From Adineta vaga (lineage: Eukaryota > Rotifera), in the NCBI GenBank assembly GCA_021613535.1, contig CP075494.1:13144001-13208000 (forward strand): 64,000 nt of DNA, read 5' to 3'. The position numbers and the translations under genes are program-made. This document shows positions 26,945-40,746 of this stretch, in pieces. Within the stretch, counting starts at the first letter, position 1, and every line of letters begins with the position of its first letter. The notes under the pieces were generated by a model, which did not search any database, was not told the origin of the DNA, and was given only the letters and a program-made list of their open reading frames with translations.

Positions 26945-28403
26945 TTATTGAAGAAAATACGAAAGAATTATGAAGAAGAATAAGACGAAATGAATATGTT
27001 TTGTTGTTGCACTACTAACTACCAATGTATTTGCACGAGTTTGTCGTATGTTTGAACTCTTGACATATTCAATGCGATATAAACGACCATTTCCATCTTC
27101 ACTTAATAATAAACTTCCATCTTTCATTTCTAGTAAACCAACAGGTCGACCAAATGTTGTTGGACCTTGAGGATCGATGAGAAATCCTTTTAAAAATTCT
27201 TCATAATAACCAAGTGGACGATTATCATCACCGAATGGAACAAAAGCTATTTTGTAACCAGTACCGGCATGTCGATTCCATGAACCATGAAAAGCAACAA
27301 AAGCACCGTTCTGATAATGACTTGGAAATTGATTGCCACGATAGAATTGCATATCAAGTGCAGCTGAATGTGCTTGAAAGAGAACATCTGGTGTTCGTGT
27401 ACGTTCAACTAAATCTGGACGTTCACTTGTACCATTAGGAAAACATCGTCGTGGATCAACATTCTTGGGTGAAAGATAAGCTAGAAATAAAGGATGACAA
27501 TGCAGATGAAACATAAACGAAATTGTATTGTTTACCGAATGGCCATCCAAAGAAATCATCTTTTTCAATTCGTGTAAAATAATCAGGCACAAGATCATCA
27601 CCAATTTCATCACGTTCTTGTACGGCAACATACAAATCACCGGTTTTAGGATGAAAATCAATGCCAACTGCATTTCGTAAGCCCCATGCAAATGTTGCAT
27701 TATGTGAACCATCTAAGTCAACTACTTGTACTGATGCTCGAGATGGATATTCAATATCAACATTACTACCAGAGCCAACTGTGAGAAATAATCGGTCTCC
27801 ACTTGGTGAAACAATTAAACTACGTGTCCAATGATAAGTACTTCCATAAGTGAGAAGAACTTGTCCAGTACCTTTCAATCGTTTATCACCCGTTTTGTAA
27901 GGATAACGACGAAGTTCACCCGCATTCGCGACATAAAACCAATCCTTCAAAGAAAAAAGGAGAAGCAAATTTTCAAGAGGAAAAACTATCACGAATATCT
28001 AACAGACCTTCACAAATGCCATACCAAAAGCTTGTGAAATACTATTGGAAGCATCAGCAAAGACTGATGTACTATCATCCGTTAGAATTGAGATACGACC
28101 ACCACGCATTTCTGTAACAAGAATTTCACCTGTTGGCGTATATATCATTTGTCTTGGGGTATTTAAACCATCGCGGAAGATAGTGACACGAAAATTTGTA
28201 TCCGGTACTAACAATGTTGCATTACTTGGTACGGCAACAACAATAGCTGGTTTTGTGGCTGATGATGTTTGATATGGTGGTGGAAGATCATCTAACTTAA
28301 TAAGAATGGGTTCAGGTTTGAATGGTTGTACTGGAACTACTGGTGCATCTTTGGTAGATACAAAACACACTGGAATAATCAAAAGAAGAAAATACACGAA
28401 CAT
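26945..28403 (-). CDS. GPI-anchored PQQ-type sugar (sorbosone/glucose) dehydrogenase-like protein
   Basis: Six-bladed beta-propeller of the soluble glucose/sorbosone dehydrogenase family. Exons 28403-28008, 27944-27536 and 27480-26945; 446 aa. It has a signal peptide (MFVYFLLLIIPVCFVST), a Pro-rich linker, then the propeller: FRDGLNTPRQMIYTPTGEIL with VTEMRGGRI, HWTRSLIVSPSGDRLFLTVG with SGSNVD, WGLRNAVGIDFHPKTGDLYV, DDFFGWPFGAYLSP, FVAFHGSWNRHAGTGYKI and GLLEMKDGSLLLSEDGNGRL with YRIEY. The C-terminus is hydrophobic after a Ser/Thr stretch (HIHFVLFFFIILSYFLQ), suggesting a GPI anchor. It would act at the cell surface. The family is best known from bacteria; origin by transfer is possible but unproven. 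Confidence 0.85.
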
Positions 28404-29041
28404 ATTTGATTTTGATTTTTTAAATGAATGAAAGAATGTATAGGCTTATTTTTATTGGTCTTATATACTTTCATATATCTAATCGTATTGTAAATGTATT
28501 TAATTCCGCAACTAATATTTGTTGGCATCAGTAGTATAATTTGAAAAAAGAGATCCAGGATTTTGCCGATCATGATGATGAATGAAAATCAAAAGTGAGT
28601 GTTAACTAAATCTGAAAGTAAATCGACAAACAGATCGGTCATCAGGTTTCATTCCAAAGTAGTCGGCAAACAAGTGGCGACCTCTGTCTAATTATCATGT
28701 TCATTTTTCATAGAAGTGTTGCGAAAAGTTGATTATTAATCTTATTGAGTTCGATTGGAATCCTATCTCTTTGAAAATGATCACAAATTTGTCTATCTTT
28801 TGTTCTGAAAGACTTCATAGTAGTGGTACATAATCATATTGTCCAAGATGGTTGTCGACTCTCTTAAGGGTAAAACCAGAAAAATCAACAATAATAACAA
28901 AAAACAACTGAGAAGTTTTTCCATTCGTCTGTTTCATCGAACACCAAACGAAACTAAATTGTATTTCATTGAAATTTTTTCTCGTATTTTTTTTTTCAGA
29001 TTTACGTAGCTTATCAGAACCAAATTCCTAGATAATTATCA
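28404..29041. promoter_or_regulatory. Divergent intergenic region upstream of ATP synthase subunit c
   Basis: Holds the promoters of two divergent genes. A polypyrimidine tract followed by TTTTCAG at about 28989-29000, some 42 bp before the ATG, looks like a 3' splice site. A 5' UTR intron or a trans-spliced leader would explain it; the donor cannot be chosen from sequence. Confidence 0.35.
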
Positions 29042-29478
29042 ATGGCTTCACTTGCACGTTTATCATTAACATCATCATCGGCTTTATGTCGTTTATTGAT
29101 CAGTCGTAATGCTGGTCTTGTTCAACAACATTTACCATCGATGATTATTCCAACTGCTACACAACAACGATCAATTGTTACCACTCCTATTCGTCGTGAT
29201 ATTGATTCAGCAGCTAAATATATCGGAGCTGGTGCTGCTACCGTTGGTGTAGCTGGTGCTGGTGCAGGTAAGTGATGAGATAGATTTAGAAAAATTTCGA
29301 TAGATTATTTTGTCTTCTAGGTATTGGAACAGTATTCGGTTCACTTGTAGTAGCCTATGCCCGAAATCCAAGTTTAAAACAACAACTTTTCTCTTATGCT
29401 ATCTTGGGTTTTGCTTTATCCGAAGCTATGGGTCTCTTTTGTCTTATGATGGCTTTCATGTTATTGTTTGCCTTCTAG
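29042..29478 (+). CDS. ATP5MC: ATP synthase F0 subunit c, mitochondrial precursor
   Basis: Proteolipid of the rotating c-ring of mitochondrial ATP synthase. Exons 29042-29267 and 29321-29478; 127 aa. The N-terminal ~52 residues form a presequence rich in Ser, Leu and Arg ([20 protein letters not shown]). The mature part starts around [20 protein letters not shown] and forms two TM helices: [20 protein letters not shown] and [20 protein letters not shown]. The proton-carrying Glu is the E of ALSEAMGLF. The conserved RNPS loop is present. The intron splits the first TM at the Gly-rich stretch. Confidence 0.97.
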
Positions 29479-29810
29479 ACAATTCGTGATTCAATTATCT
29501 ATTTCCCGTACATACAAGAACATTTAGGCGAACTTTTTCGTTCTATATACCCATCCTGATTCCTTTCTATTCATTAAACAGTAGCCTATTGATCTTGTTA
29601 GTCCTAGACTTATATTGTCACCAAAACCGCCGTGATTGTTTGTCTTTTTTCTTTTTTTTTATGCTAAACTCTTTTTTTCTCTGCTTGGTCAACCTTGAAA
29701 TAAATTCAAAAGAGATGAGACAGATTATCTACTGATAAAAAAATATATTCATAAGCTTATAACAAAATAGAGAAAACTTCATAAAAAAAATCAAAATTAA
29801 CGAATTTCAT

Positions 29811-31616
29811 CTATTTCCAAATTGAAATTTCCTTTCGACGAATGATTAAATGAACATGTTCACATTGATTAACATGTAAAATTCGTTTTATCCATAATTT
29901 TCGTACATCATTATCAACTAAGGATGGTACACGAAATGAACCTTTTCGGCAAGCCATACGAAAACTAATTAAATTTGGTAACGAACATAATATCATTTCA
30001 ATAATTTGTTCAAGATGTCGATTTATTGATCGACTTGAATGCATTAAAAATGAAAAATTACGTAAAGATGGAAATGCTTGAAGTAATAGATCAATATCTT
30101 TGATAACAATACGACCATCTGTATCACTACTAAATAACCAAAGTTCTTTCAATCGATCAAATATAGTATCAGGCAAACGTTTACATAGATAAATTAAATC
30201 ACCATACATGATTGTTAAAGCACGAAGACAAGGTGTTATTGAACTTTGTGTTACTAATAGAAGAAAGAATGGTATATTAATTTTACATCGTGTTGATCGA
30301 ACATATCGTAGTGCAAGAAGACGTGGTAAATATAATTGATCATTAGAATTCGTTTGATCGAATATATTCACTGATGTTAAATCAAGAGCTTGAATACATG
30401 GAAAACGATTTAGAACATGTAACCAATCATTAATAAATGTTCGTTCATGTCGTCCACATAGAAAAAGTGATTGTACGCTTCGTGCTTGTCGTTGATATAA
30501 TTCTGGATTTGTTGTTTTACCATATCTTACTACGGGTGATGTTGTAACACTCATATTGGTTTCAAATTCATGCATATCATACGGAATTGTATCAATATGA
30601 AGTACACGACTATCGGAATAACAAATAACGGGTAAATTTGTACGTGCAAATGATTCAACAAATGGACTAACATCGATACATGTTGCACCTGTACCCATCC
30701 AAATTCGTGTTCGAAAATAGAGACGAGTTAATTTTGGTAGACGAGATGTTAATAATGTCCAACAAAGTCCATCAGCATAATCCATATCTGTTGTTTCAAT
30801 ATCTAATGAAAGTAATTTAATAGTTGGAATATGAATTACAATAACAAATAAATCATCAAATGTTAAAGCTTTTTGATCATTTGTTTGTATATGAAAATCT
30901 GTTAACTTCTTTGGCATAACTTCTGCTGTTGCATATTGTTTTGGTTCATCAGACGTAAATGAATTAATTTCTGCATAGATTTTAATAAGATTTGGTGAAC
31001 GTTTAAATAGAAGAATTAAATCATCGATATGTGCAACAATGATTGTTAATTGTTCGAGATATGGATTGATAATTAAATCAGTATTATGTTGTAAACGAAT
31101 ACCATTATGACCAACCCAAAGACGAATTTCTTTGAATGGAAATGCTGAACAAAAGAGATAACGATCGAGAAGAAGTTTCGTGGAATGCTGTAAAGGTCTT
31201 AAAGCATCGATATCAATAAGAATTTTATCGATCATTGCAAGTTTAGGAAGAATATCTACATCATCATTACTAAAATCAATTAATCGAAGTTGAGTAAGAC
31301 TTGGTAAAAACTCTCGAAGTGTATGATAATCTTTTGTTGATTGATTAAATAAATTTATTTCTCCTGGAGCATTCCAATTACTTAAAACTAATTTTGTGAT
31401 ATATTTCGATGTATATGGTAATAAATGTGAATACCATCGTTGGTATTGAGTCAAGGTTAAATGATGTATGTCTGAATGACGTCGAAATTGACTGATCGTT
31501 CGACCAAGACGCGAATTAAGTTGTCCGAATCCATCAATAATTTCAAATGGTCGTAAATATAAACAAACATCGAGAATAATCTCATCTGGTAATTGTTCAA
31601 ATTTCGATACAACCAT
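29811..31616 (-). CDS. F-box protein with LRR-like body, single exon
   Basis: Intronless 601-aa protein. The F-box is at residues about 5-50 (FEQLPDEIILDVCLYLRPFE), which would bind Skp1 in SCF ubiquitin ligases. The rest is a run of imperfect leucine-rich units, for example LPSLTQLRLIDFSNDDVDIL, PYLEQLTIIVAHIDDLILLF, LPKLTRLYFRTR and FPCIQALDLTSVNIFDQTN. The substrate is unknown. It looks like a member of a large lineage-expanded F-box family; a damaged relative lies at 46076-47779. Confidence 0.85.
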   Translation of the reverse strand: MVVSKFEQLPDEIILDVCLYLRPFEIIDGFGQLNSRLGRTISQFRRHSDIHHLTLTQYQRWYSHLLPYTSKYITKLVLSNWNAPGEINLFNQSTKDYHTLREFLPSLTQLRLIDFSNDDVDILPKLAMIDKILIDIDALRPLQHSTKLLLDRYLFCSAFPFKEIRLWVGHNGIRLQHNTDLIINPYLEQLTIIVAHIDDLILLFKRSPNLIKIYAEINSFTSDEPKQYATAEVMPKKLTDFHIQTNDQKALTFDDLFVIVIHIPTIKLLSLDIETTDMDYADGLCWTLLTSRLPKLTRLYFRTRIWMGTGATCIDVSPFVESFARTNLPVICYSDSRVLHIDTIPYDMHEFETNMSVTTSPVVRYGKTTNPELYQRQARSVQSLFLCGRHERTFINDWLHVLNRFPCIQALDLTSVNIFDQTNSNDQLYLPRLLALRYVRSTRCKINIPFFLLLVTQSSITPCLRALTIMYGDLIYLCKRLPDTIFDRLKELWLFSSDTDGRIVIKDIDLLLQAFPSLRNFSFLMHSSRSINRHLEQIIEMILCSLPNLISFRMACRKGSFRVPSLVDNDVRKLWIKRILHVNQCEHVHLIIRRKEISIWK

Positions 31617-33808
31617 TTCTCATCCTCTCTATGCGTTAATTTGTCAGCAATCGTGTAATAATTTGTTTCATATTTTCTCATTATTACACGAGACCACCCA
31701 CGCTTGTGTACTCATCCTTACAAACATATAAAAAAGAGATGTACAGGTAAAAATCAAAGAACAAGACAAACATCAAAACAAGTAAACACTAAAATGTATT
31801 AAAATTCGTACTTGACTTTATCATTTGTACAATGAATAATTTAAATCCAATTACGTAGAACAATACTATTCTAATTGTTGACTATTAATCAATTGATCGT
31901 CTTGACTTGTATGGTAAGATCTAGTTTCGATGGGATTATTCGATATTGTACAAAAATAATATCTTTTATTCAAAAGACTATTGTTTTCGGGTAAATATAG
32001 TGATGACATTGTAATAAGACGTTTCATCTATTTTCAACGACAGGTTGTTGTTTGAAAATAGAAGAAGAAAAGCAGATCATTGAGTCAATACGTAAAAGAA
32101 ACAAAATTTCAGCGACAATTATTTTGATCGATTCTAATGTAACTCAGATGAAGTCTTTTTCATCTGGTAAAAATTATTCGATTATATGGCCACAGAGAGA
32201 GAGAGTATCTTTGTTAACACCAATTGAGCTTCTTCAGAACAGATCGAAATTCAGTTTAGATTAAAATATTTTTAATTTGAACTATATATATTTACAATCT
32301 AGTACATGCAAAAAATTTATTTTCTTTCTCATGGCGATTATTTCTTCAGCTAACTATCGCTGGTGTCTATTGAACTAATTTGAACAGGATCTAAACTTCT
32401 ACAGAGTCCAAGTGAGCGTAAAGTTAAACGAATCATTCGAAAGATGTTGCTTGTCAGTAACACAAATCAAGTATGGGAAGAAACATTTCTAATCTTGCAC
32501 TATGCACTCTATCTCTTCATTAACAAACATTCATGTTTATTGATAGACGATATAAAAGAACTCAATACTGTAATTCGTTGCCTAATGTAGATGAAATTTG
32601 TTTTGTGAAAACAAAAGTGATGGTGAATGTGATAAAATAAACCAAGGGAGAAAGACTGATTACAATCAAAGCAATCATTGGAAATCCTTGTGCATTAAAA
32701 ATAGTCTTTTTCTTCACTGTTTTTCGAATAGAATATGTGGTGGTCAAGGCTCTGTAGCAGAGAATCGTTCGTTATGTAAATTGACTTACTTAGAGCTATA
32801 TTTTCCTTCTTTTTTTCTATAATACAGACGAAATATATTACTCAAATTTGATTGATTAAGAACTGTTCTAAAGTGAAGAAGAGTGTGAGGAACTAATACA
32901 TACCGGACACAAAAATTTGTCTTGAACTTCAGAATGGAATAGAATGAAGTTGGCCAAAATCATTGATTGAAAATGCTACTCGTTAGTTTTGCGATTGAAG
33001 AAGATTTTCCAGACCATTTCCTTGCAAAACCATCTAGAATGATATATTACAAGTTAGATTGTTCGAATTCATGCAAGAAAATCTGTTACAAAAGGCATAC
33101 AGTTGGACACTTGAGAATCAATTCAAATTACTGTTGGATTCGGCTTCAATACTCACTTTTGCTTAGACCATTCGTCTCTAGCACGTATGTATTGTACGGA
33201 TCTTTCACTCAATCTCTGTATACCATTCACATATTGCCATGATATAATGACTCCAGTTCAGTTTCCAATAAAATAAATCTTATATATAAAGTAAGATATA
33301 AGAAAAAGATCTAGTTCTTAATTCAATTAACGCATCTATGCCATTGACAATTATCGAGAATGATATATAAATATTAGGAATTGAAAACTATGATCCGTAT
33401 ACATATTTGTTTCCTATACTTATTTCACGTTTGTAGTCTTTGAAATAAATCACGACACCGGCATGTTGTTCATATGTCATCCCTTGTAAGTAACTTGTGT
33501 AGTATGAATATTGAAGTTCACTAATAATCTATAAAAGATAAATAAAGAATGATGGACTTCCTTACTTATAGACTACTCGGTATATAATATAAACATAAAA
33601 TACTCATTGACTTGATGAAAGGGTATTGATTTTGAATTTGTTTTAAAATACGTGCTATTTTGATACAGAAAAAAAGAAAATAACAGTCATAATGATGATA
33701 CGCTTCGATTGAATGACATTCATTTCAATGACACATAAATAAACGAGTAGAAAATGTTTTAATATTTTACTAATATATTTCTATGAAGAGAAAGATATTT
33801 TCTCTACA
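31617..33808. other. 2.2-kb intergenic region, nothing recognised
   Basis: Several short open frames (32052-32264, 32598-32822, 32967-33242) have no family similarity and poor composition. A small inverted repeat, CTATTTTCAA with TTGAAAATAG, lies at about 32029-32062. No RNA gene or transposon end identified. This is the longest empty stretch in the housekeeping half. Confidence 0.4.
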
Positions 33809-35381
<1,573 letters not shown>

Positions 35382-35895
35382 AAGAAGATTGCTGTACGTT
35401 ACATCGATGAATTAAGTTGTATCAATTTCAATTCTATATTTGAGAAAAACAAATACTTTGATTTGTGCGCGTATGATTAATTTATAGAAAAGAATCTTCT
35501 ACTGTTCGTTTTTCTTATACTATTAACCTAAGCGTATAATTAAGTTGTCAGTCGAGGCCTTGGATATTCAATGAATAAGTTCAAATAGTAATAGCATGTT
35601 AAGTTGGAGTAATTCGCTGGGAATATGATGTAATATCTATGAGCGACACCATTTTGATATTTATTCTAATAGGATTTTCTAGTAAACCAATAAAATAAAA
35701 CGAAAATAATACACATATATAACGTCCTGGTCAAAGACATCAACTTTAGTGTGATAAAGAGAAAAAAAGTCGATGCATTTGTTAATAAACTTATTTTTCT
35801 TTCGATTTTATTAGTCTTCATCTAATAAAAACAAGTGTTTTGTTTTGTAAATACATCATTCTAGATTCGTTTACTTTTCTTGTTTCAACAACGAA

Positions 35896-37075
35896 ATGAA
35901 CATGGCATCTTCCACTCCTTCACCTAATCCAACTGGTCTAGTAAAAGTTGATAGTAGTAATTCATTATCTTCGGCTTCTAATAATACTCCTGTTTCACGT
36001 GAACGTATTGCTGGTTGGATAACAGAATTATTGTCTTCATCAACACGTGAAACTGCTCTCATGGAATTGAGTCGTAAACGAGAAAGAGTTGCTGATCTTG
36101 CTGTATTACTTTGGAATTCTTTTGGATCCGTTGCTGTACTTCTCTACGAAGTGATGTTAGTCATTATGATCTTTTACAAAAAAATTAAACTTCATTTCTA
36201 TTATCGATTATTTTCTTGTTTAGTTCGGTTTACCCATACATCACGCCTCCTACTCTAACTGCTCAACAATCGAATCGTGTTTGCAATGCTCTAGCATTAT
36301 TACAATGCATTGCATCTCATCCTGAAACACGTACACTTTTCATTCAAGCTAATATTCCATTATTTCTCTATCCATTTCTTAATACTAAATCATCGACACG
36401 ACCATTTGAATATCTTCGTTTAACTTCTTTAGGTGTTATTGGTGCATTAGTTAAAACTGATGAAACAGAAGTGATTAATTTCTTATTAACAACTGAAATC
36501 ATTCCATTATCATTACGTATTATGCAGTCTGGTAGTGAATTATCGAAAACAGTTGCAACATTTATTTTACAAAAGATTCTTGCTGATGATTCTGGATTGA
36601 ATTATATTTGTCAAACCTTTGATCGTTTTTCACATGTTGCCATGGTTCTTGGACGAATGGTTCTTCAACAGGTTTGATTGTTTTGAATAATTCTAAGAAG
36701 AAAAAAAAACAACTCTTCTTTTCATTTCCTTTCAATAGCAACGAGAAGCAAGTGGTCGTTTATTAAAACATATTATTCGATGTTATTTACGTTTATCTGA
36801 TAATCCACGTGCACGAGAAGCGCTTCGTTCATGTCTTCCTGATTGTCTCAAAGATCATACATTTGTACGAGAGAAAGCATTCAGTCAAAATCAATATTCT
36901 CTTTTCAACTTTTTTTTTCTAGGATAACATTCTTAAAGATGATCAATCGACTAAAAAATGGTTAGCACAATTATTACTTAATCTCGAAGCAACATCTGCG
37001 ACAAATTCCCAATCAACAACACCTGCTTCTATTCTTCCACCACAAACTCAATCAACATCACCATTAGGCATGTGA
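35896..37075 (+). CDS. CNOT9: CCR4-NOT complex subunit 9 (Caf40)
   Basis: Armadillo-repeat subunit of the CCR4-NOT deadenylase, which shortens mRNA poly(A) tails. Exons 35896-36155, 36224-36671, 36739-36864 and 36923-37075; 328 aa. Conserved core: [120 protein letters not shown] and [19 protein letters not shown]. The N- and C-termini are Ser/Thr/Pro-rich and divergent, as in other animals. Confidence 0.97.
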
Positions 37076-37339
37076 TCAATATCAATTTTTGTTTCATCGA
37101 TGACAATAGTCATTCATACAAGAAACGTAGTCTATTTTTCAATGTTAAATGTACATTTTCCGTTTGATCATTCCCTTAACAAGTAATCTATTCCGTAGGC
37201 TTCTTCTTCGATTTTTTTGGGTTTTTTTCTTTTCATTTGCATCAAAACCGGTTGCTTCAGCTTGTGATAAATTTATTCGAATAATTTTACAAAACATAGT
37301 TTGATCATGACTGAAAATAGAGCTATTAGTAACAAGAAA

Positions 37340-38365
37340 TTATAATCGTCGATGTTTTGTTTCATAAAAACGATTTAATAATATCCGTATTTCTCTCATA
37401 CATTCTCGATTTGGATATAATAAGCAATGTAAGGTATGCATATGAAATTCTTCATGTTTTCTCAATCGAACAAATCTTGGAACATTAGGACCTTTAAAAC
37501 CAAGTGTAATTGCTTGATCAATATTGGATGGATTTGTAAGATTAGTAAATAAATCGCTTTCGATATGATGATGAAAATGTTTAGCAATAGTTAAATTAAT
37601 ATTATGTTCAGCTTGAAGTATATAAGCAATATGAGTATCATCGGGATATCTTGATGATACACAACCATTAACAAATCTTTCATTTGGTTGAATATCATCA
37701 TAAATCTTATGTAGGAGAGATTTTGAAAAACAAATTCCACCACCATATGTTCCAAACCAAAAATGTCTTCCACGTCCAGATTTTGGTTCTTTCATACTCG
37801 GTTTACCAATGTATAAATATTCATTTTCAGGAGAAAATTGTTTTAAATAATCAACTAATAAAGGAACGTTAACATATTGATCATCATCAAATCGACATAA
37901 CCATTTATACTGATTTTCATTTTGAAAATAAATAAAAAATTCCGATGCACTATGACAACATAAATCAGGTATTGTATGTGCTTGACTACAATTCGTTGAA
38001 TAGATATGATGATGATATTGTTTTGGAAGTTTTCGATAGAAAAAATTCACATCACCATTCGTTGTTATATAAGTTGATTCAGGAGAAAATTGATACCATG
38101 TATCTATAATAACTGGCATACGAGATGATTGAGAATTTTTCGAAGTACGTATAACGAGAAGAATATCATGATTTGATACTGTTGATGAAATAACTGACGA
38201 ATCAGCTTTGAAATAAGAATACATATTGAGCGTATTCTTCGTATCAGTAATCTCCATTTGAGAAATTTTTAATTGAAGATTATACGTATGAACTAATAAC
38301 CACCAAATAATAATACTTAAATACAAACTAGGATATCGTCGTAGCGTGAACAATATTCTACGCAT
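37340..38365 (-). CDS. Fringe-type beta-1,3-N-acetylglucosaminyltransferase
   Basis: Golgi type II glycosyltransferase of family GT31; Fringe enzymes extend O-fucose on Notch EGF repeats. Intronless, 341 aa. A short cytosolic end is followed by a signal anchor (LYLSIIIWWLLVHTYNL), a stem, then the catalytic domain: DILLVIRTSKNSQSSRMPVI with DTWYQF, the metal-binding DDD in WLCRFDDDQYVNVPLLVDYL, YLYIGKPSMKEP, FWFGTYGGGICFSKSLLHKI and CVSSRYPDDTHIAYILQAEH. These are the Fringe consensus blocks. Whether Notch is the substrate is family inference. Confidence 0.9.
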   Translation of the reverse strand: MRRILFTLRRYPSLYLSIIIWWLLVHTYNLQLKISQMEITDTKNTLNMYSYFKADSSVISSTVSNHDILLVIRTSKNSQSSRMPVIIDTWYQFSPESTYITTNGDVNFFYRKLPKQYHHHIYSTNCSQAHTIPDLCCHSASEFFIYFQNENQYKWLCRFDDDQYVNVPLLVDYLKQFSPENEYLYIGKPSMKEPKSGRGRHFWFGTYGGGICFSKSLLHKIYDDIQPNERFVNGCVSSRYPDDTHIAYILQAEHNINLTIAKHFHHHIESDLFTNLTNPSNIDQAITLGFKGPNVPRFVRLRKHEEFHMHTLHCLLYPNRECMREIRILLNRFYETKHRRL

Positions 38366-39078
38366 AGTATTTTTGTACAGGAGTTGAAAATGTCAGCTTT
38401 AGTTTGACAATGCATTCAACAGCATGTGAGAACGAAGAAAAGAAAAGGCAGAATCCAACCGAATTTCTTTCTTTCTTTCTTTTTCTTCTACCGTTCTGAT
38501 GACACATATGCATAAGCATAAGATGAAAGAAATATGCAGTCGTTGTTATTTGCAATCGCATATACGACTGAGAAGAGAGTATTTTTCTCTTGTACAAATA
38601 TACATTTAATTCACACTGTGTTGCCGAGTCAGAAAGAATGAAAAGAGTCGTTCTTATCATATAGTTAAGAAATTCAAAGAATATATGAGCAGATGTGTTC
38701 AATACTGAATGGTATTAGTATGTGTACTAGGCAAAATATCTGATTTGCTTCACTAATAATAAAACTTGAATAGAGAGAGAGAGAGTTATCGCTTAGAAAA
38801 GTCAAGGTAAAGGTCGATGATTAATCATATGTATAAAACTATTAGCAAATCTGAAAATTTATTGAAATATATCATTCGTTTGTATTCATAAATGAGTATT
38901 AACATGGTATTCTATTAATTTAAGCAAACTATACATAAACATCTGAAACATATAGGACTAATATTTATTGATGTTATTTTGCACTGAAAGCCTGTTTAAG
39001 TAAATGTCTTATAAATCCTTATACAAGGTTGAAAATAATATCAAATTTTCTATGAATCATTTTGAAAGCGATAATCTC
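38366..39078. other. Intergenic up to the left edge of repeat copy A
   Basis: AT-rich, with a TTTCTTTCTTTCTTTC run near 38465-38485 and a GA run at about 38773-38787. No gene. Its right end is the left junction of the 2.1-kb duplicated segment. The sequence on this side shows no similarity to the matching flank at 48600-48724. Confidence 0.45.
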
Positions 39079-39250
39079 TTAATAACGCGATATAAGATTT
39101 CACTTGAAATTTTTCACTATAAATAATTCTAGTAAAGTTTTACAGTAAAGTACGTCAGTGAGATTGTTGTGGACGTCATTGATATTTGATCAAAATATTT
39201 TTTCGAAAGAAAACACTGTATGATTTTGATTTAACCTACGCGTATACATA

Positions 39251-39263
39251 GAGTATATATAGC
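39251..39263 (+). promoter_or_regulatory. TATA-box candidate of Ly6-like gene 1, copy A
   Basis: GAGTATATATAGC lies 50-62 bp upstream of the ATG at 39313, the right spacing for a TATA box with a short 5' UTR. An identical element is at 48895-48907 in copy B. Confidence 0.4.
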
Positions 39264-39312
39264 TATAGATGATGAAAATAATTATAATACAATTGCTTCT
39301 TCAACAGCAACG

Positions 39313-40255
39313 ATGTTTTGGTTAATAGTGATTTTCATTCTTGTACCTCAATTATCAATAACAATAGCTTCATTTGATTGTTATGAATGTTCTCAAAGAA
39401 TGATTCTTAATTCTCCACATCCACTTCGTATACCAACCAATTGTACATTAAAAAATGAAACAAGTACGACATGTATGGCCACCTTACGACTCGATTTTGA
39501 ACAAAACAATGGATCGATGATTTTAGATGGTCTATCTCGAGATTTATTGAATTTTTCCGATCATACGACAATTATTACACATAATATGCAGATTTTATTT
39601 GATAGTCAAAAATTAGAACGTACTTTTCAAATATACTGCTTTGAAAATGAATCATGTATCAACGACTTGTATCGTATCTATGAATTGAGTATGTACAAAT
39701 CATGGATATCAATGAATTTTTGAATGTATGTTTTGTTTTATAATAGGTAAAAGACACAACATTATTGAATTACGAGAAAAACTTCAATCGAAGTTGTATA
39801 ATTCGTCTGATTCGACGTATCTCTCCTGTGAAAATAATCAAAATGAAACTATTCCATGTCCTAATGGTTATTGCCAATTAATTAATAATGGTGAATCAGA
39901 TTATACTCGAAATTGTATACCAGAAGGATTTTCTATTTTACCACCAGGCATTTTCATAGCATCGAGTATGGTAAATGATTTTGATACAAAAGCACCTTTT
40001 ATGTATATTTGTAATCAAAACATGTGTAATAATATGGAACTAGCTGAATACGTACAAAATTCATTAACACAATATGGATTACTAACACCGTTTTATGAAA
40101 CACCTATATATGTACTAGAAACAACAACAACAACAATAAATGAAACAACAACTGTGAAGTCAAAAGGTTTATTAATGAAAGTTTCATCTGAGAATATTTT
40201 TGGTATTCAATTGATTGTTTTATTGATAATAACATTCTTTTTCGGAAAACTATAA
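39313..40255 (+). CDS. Two-domain Ly6/uPAR-like GPI-anchored protein, gene 1 copy A
   Basis: Exons 39313-39688 and 39747-40255; 294 aa. Signal peptide MFWLIVIFILVPQLSITIAS, then a Cys-rich unit beginning FDCYECSQRM and ending YCFENESCIND. A second unit encoded by exon 2 starts YLSCENNQNETIPCPNGYCQ and ends ICNQNMCNN, the C-x-x-x-x-C-N close typical of three-finger Ly6 domains. A Thr-rich stalk and hydrophobic tail (LIVLLIITFFFGKL) suggest a GPI anchor. Several N-glycosylation sequons are visible; one, in KLYNSSD, is lost in copy B (N to D). Ligand and role unknown; assignment to Ly6/uPAR is by cysteine pattern. Confidence 0.75.
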
Positions 40256-40746
40256 ATGTGAATTTGATGTCTCATGTGCTGCTCCTTGAAATGACTATGT
40301 ATGATATCACATTAACTTTGCGATCATTCCCCTCGCTTACAAAAAAGAAAATATAATAAACGTCACTTCTCATATCAATTTTCTTTCTTTCTTTTTGAAA
40401 CTTCAAAGAAACTCCGAAAGCAGTTTTCTTTTATACATTTGTCGACCAAAATATCAGTACAACAACGTAATTCTAAGATTCACATAATAAGCTGCTAGTA
40501 AATAATGTATTAATCATAAAATGAAGACAATACATTTGAATTATACCGTACTTATAAGATCGAATTTATCATCAAGTAAATATAACTTATTCTTAACAAA
40601 TATAGATCGCAGCACAAAATAATACGAAATAAATATTTAATCAAACTATCCATTCAAAGATAAATGCAGGAGATCATATATATATATATATATATATATA
40701 CATAAACAGGAAGTAGTCGAATATTTGGCATATTATATTTATTCTC
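40256..40746. other. Spacer between the Ly6-like genes, copy A
   Basis: Inside the duplicated segment. Contains a (TA)12 microsatellite at 40677-40700, 46 bp before the next ATG, the same length as in copy B (50321-50344). No other gene. Confidence 0.6.

Noticed and set aside
32052-33242. Three plus-strand frames in the gap after the F-box gene
   Set aside because: No similarity, repeats of stops in relatives of the frame, and unlike composition to the genes around; likely chance.
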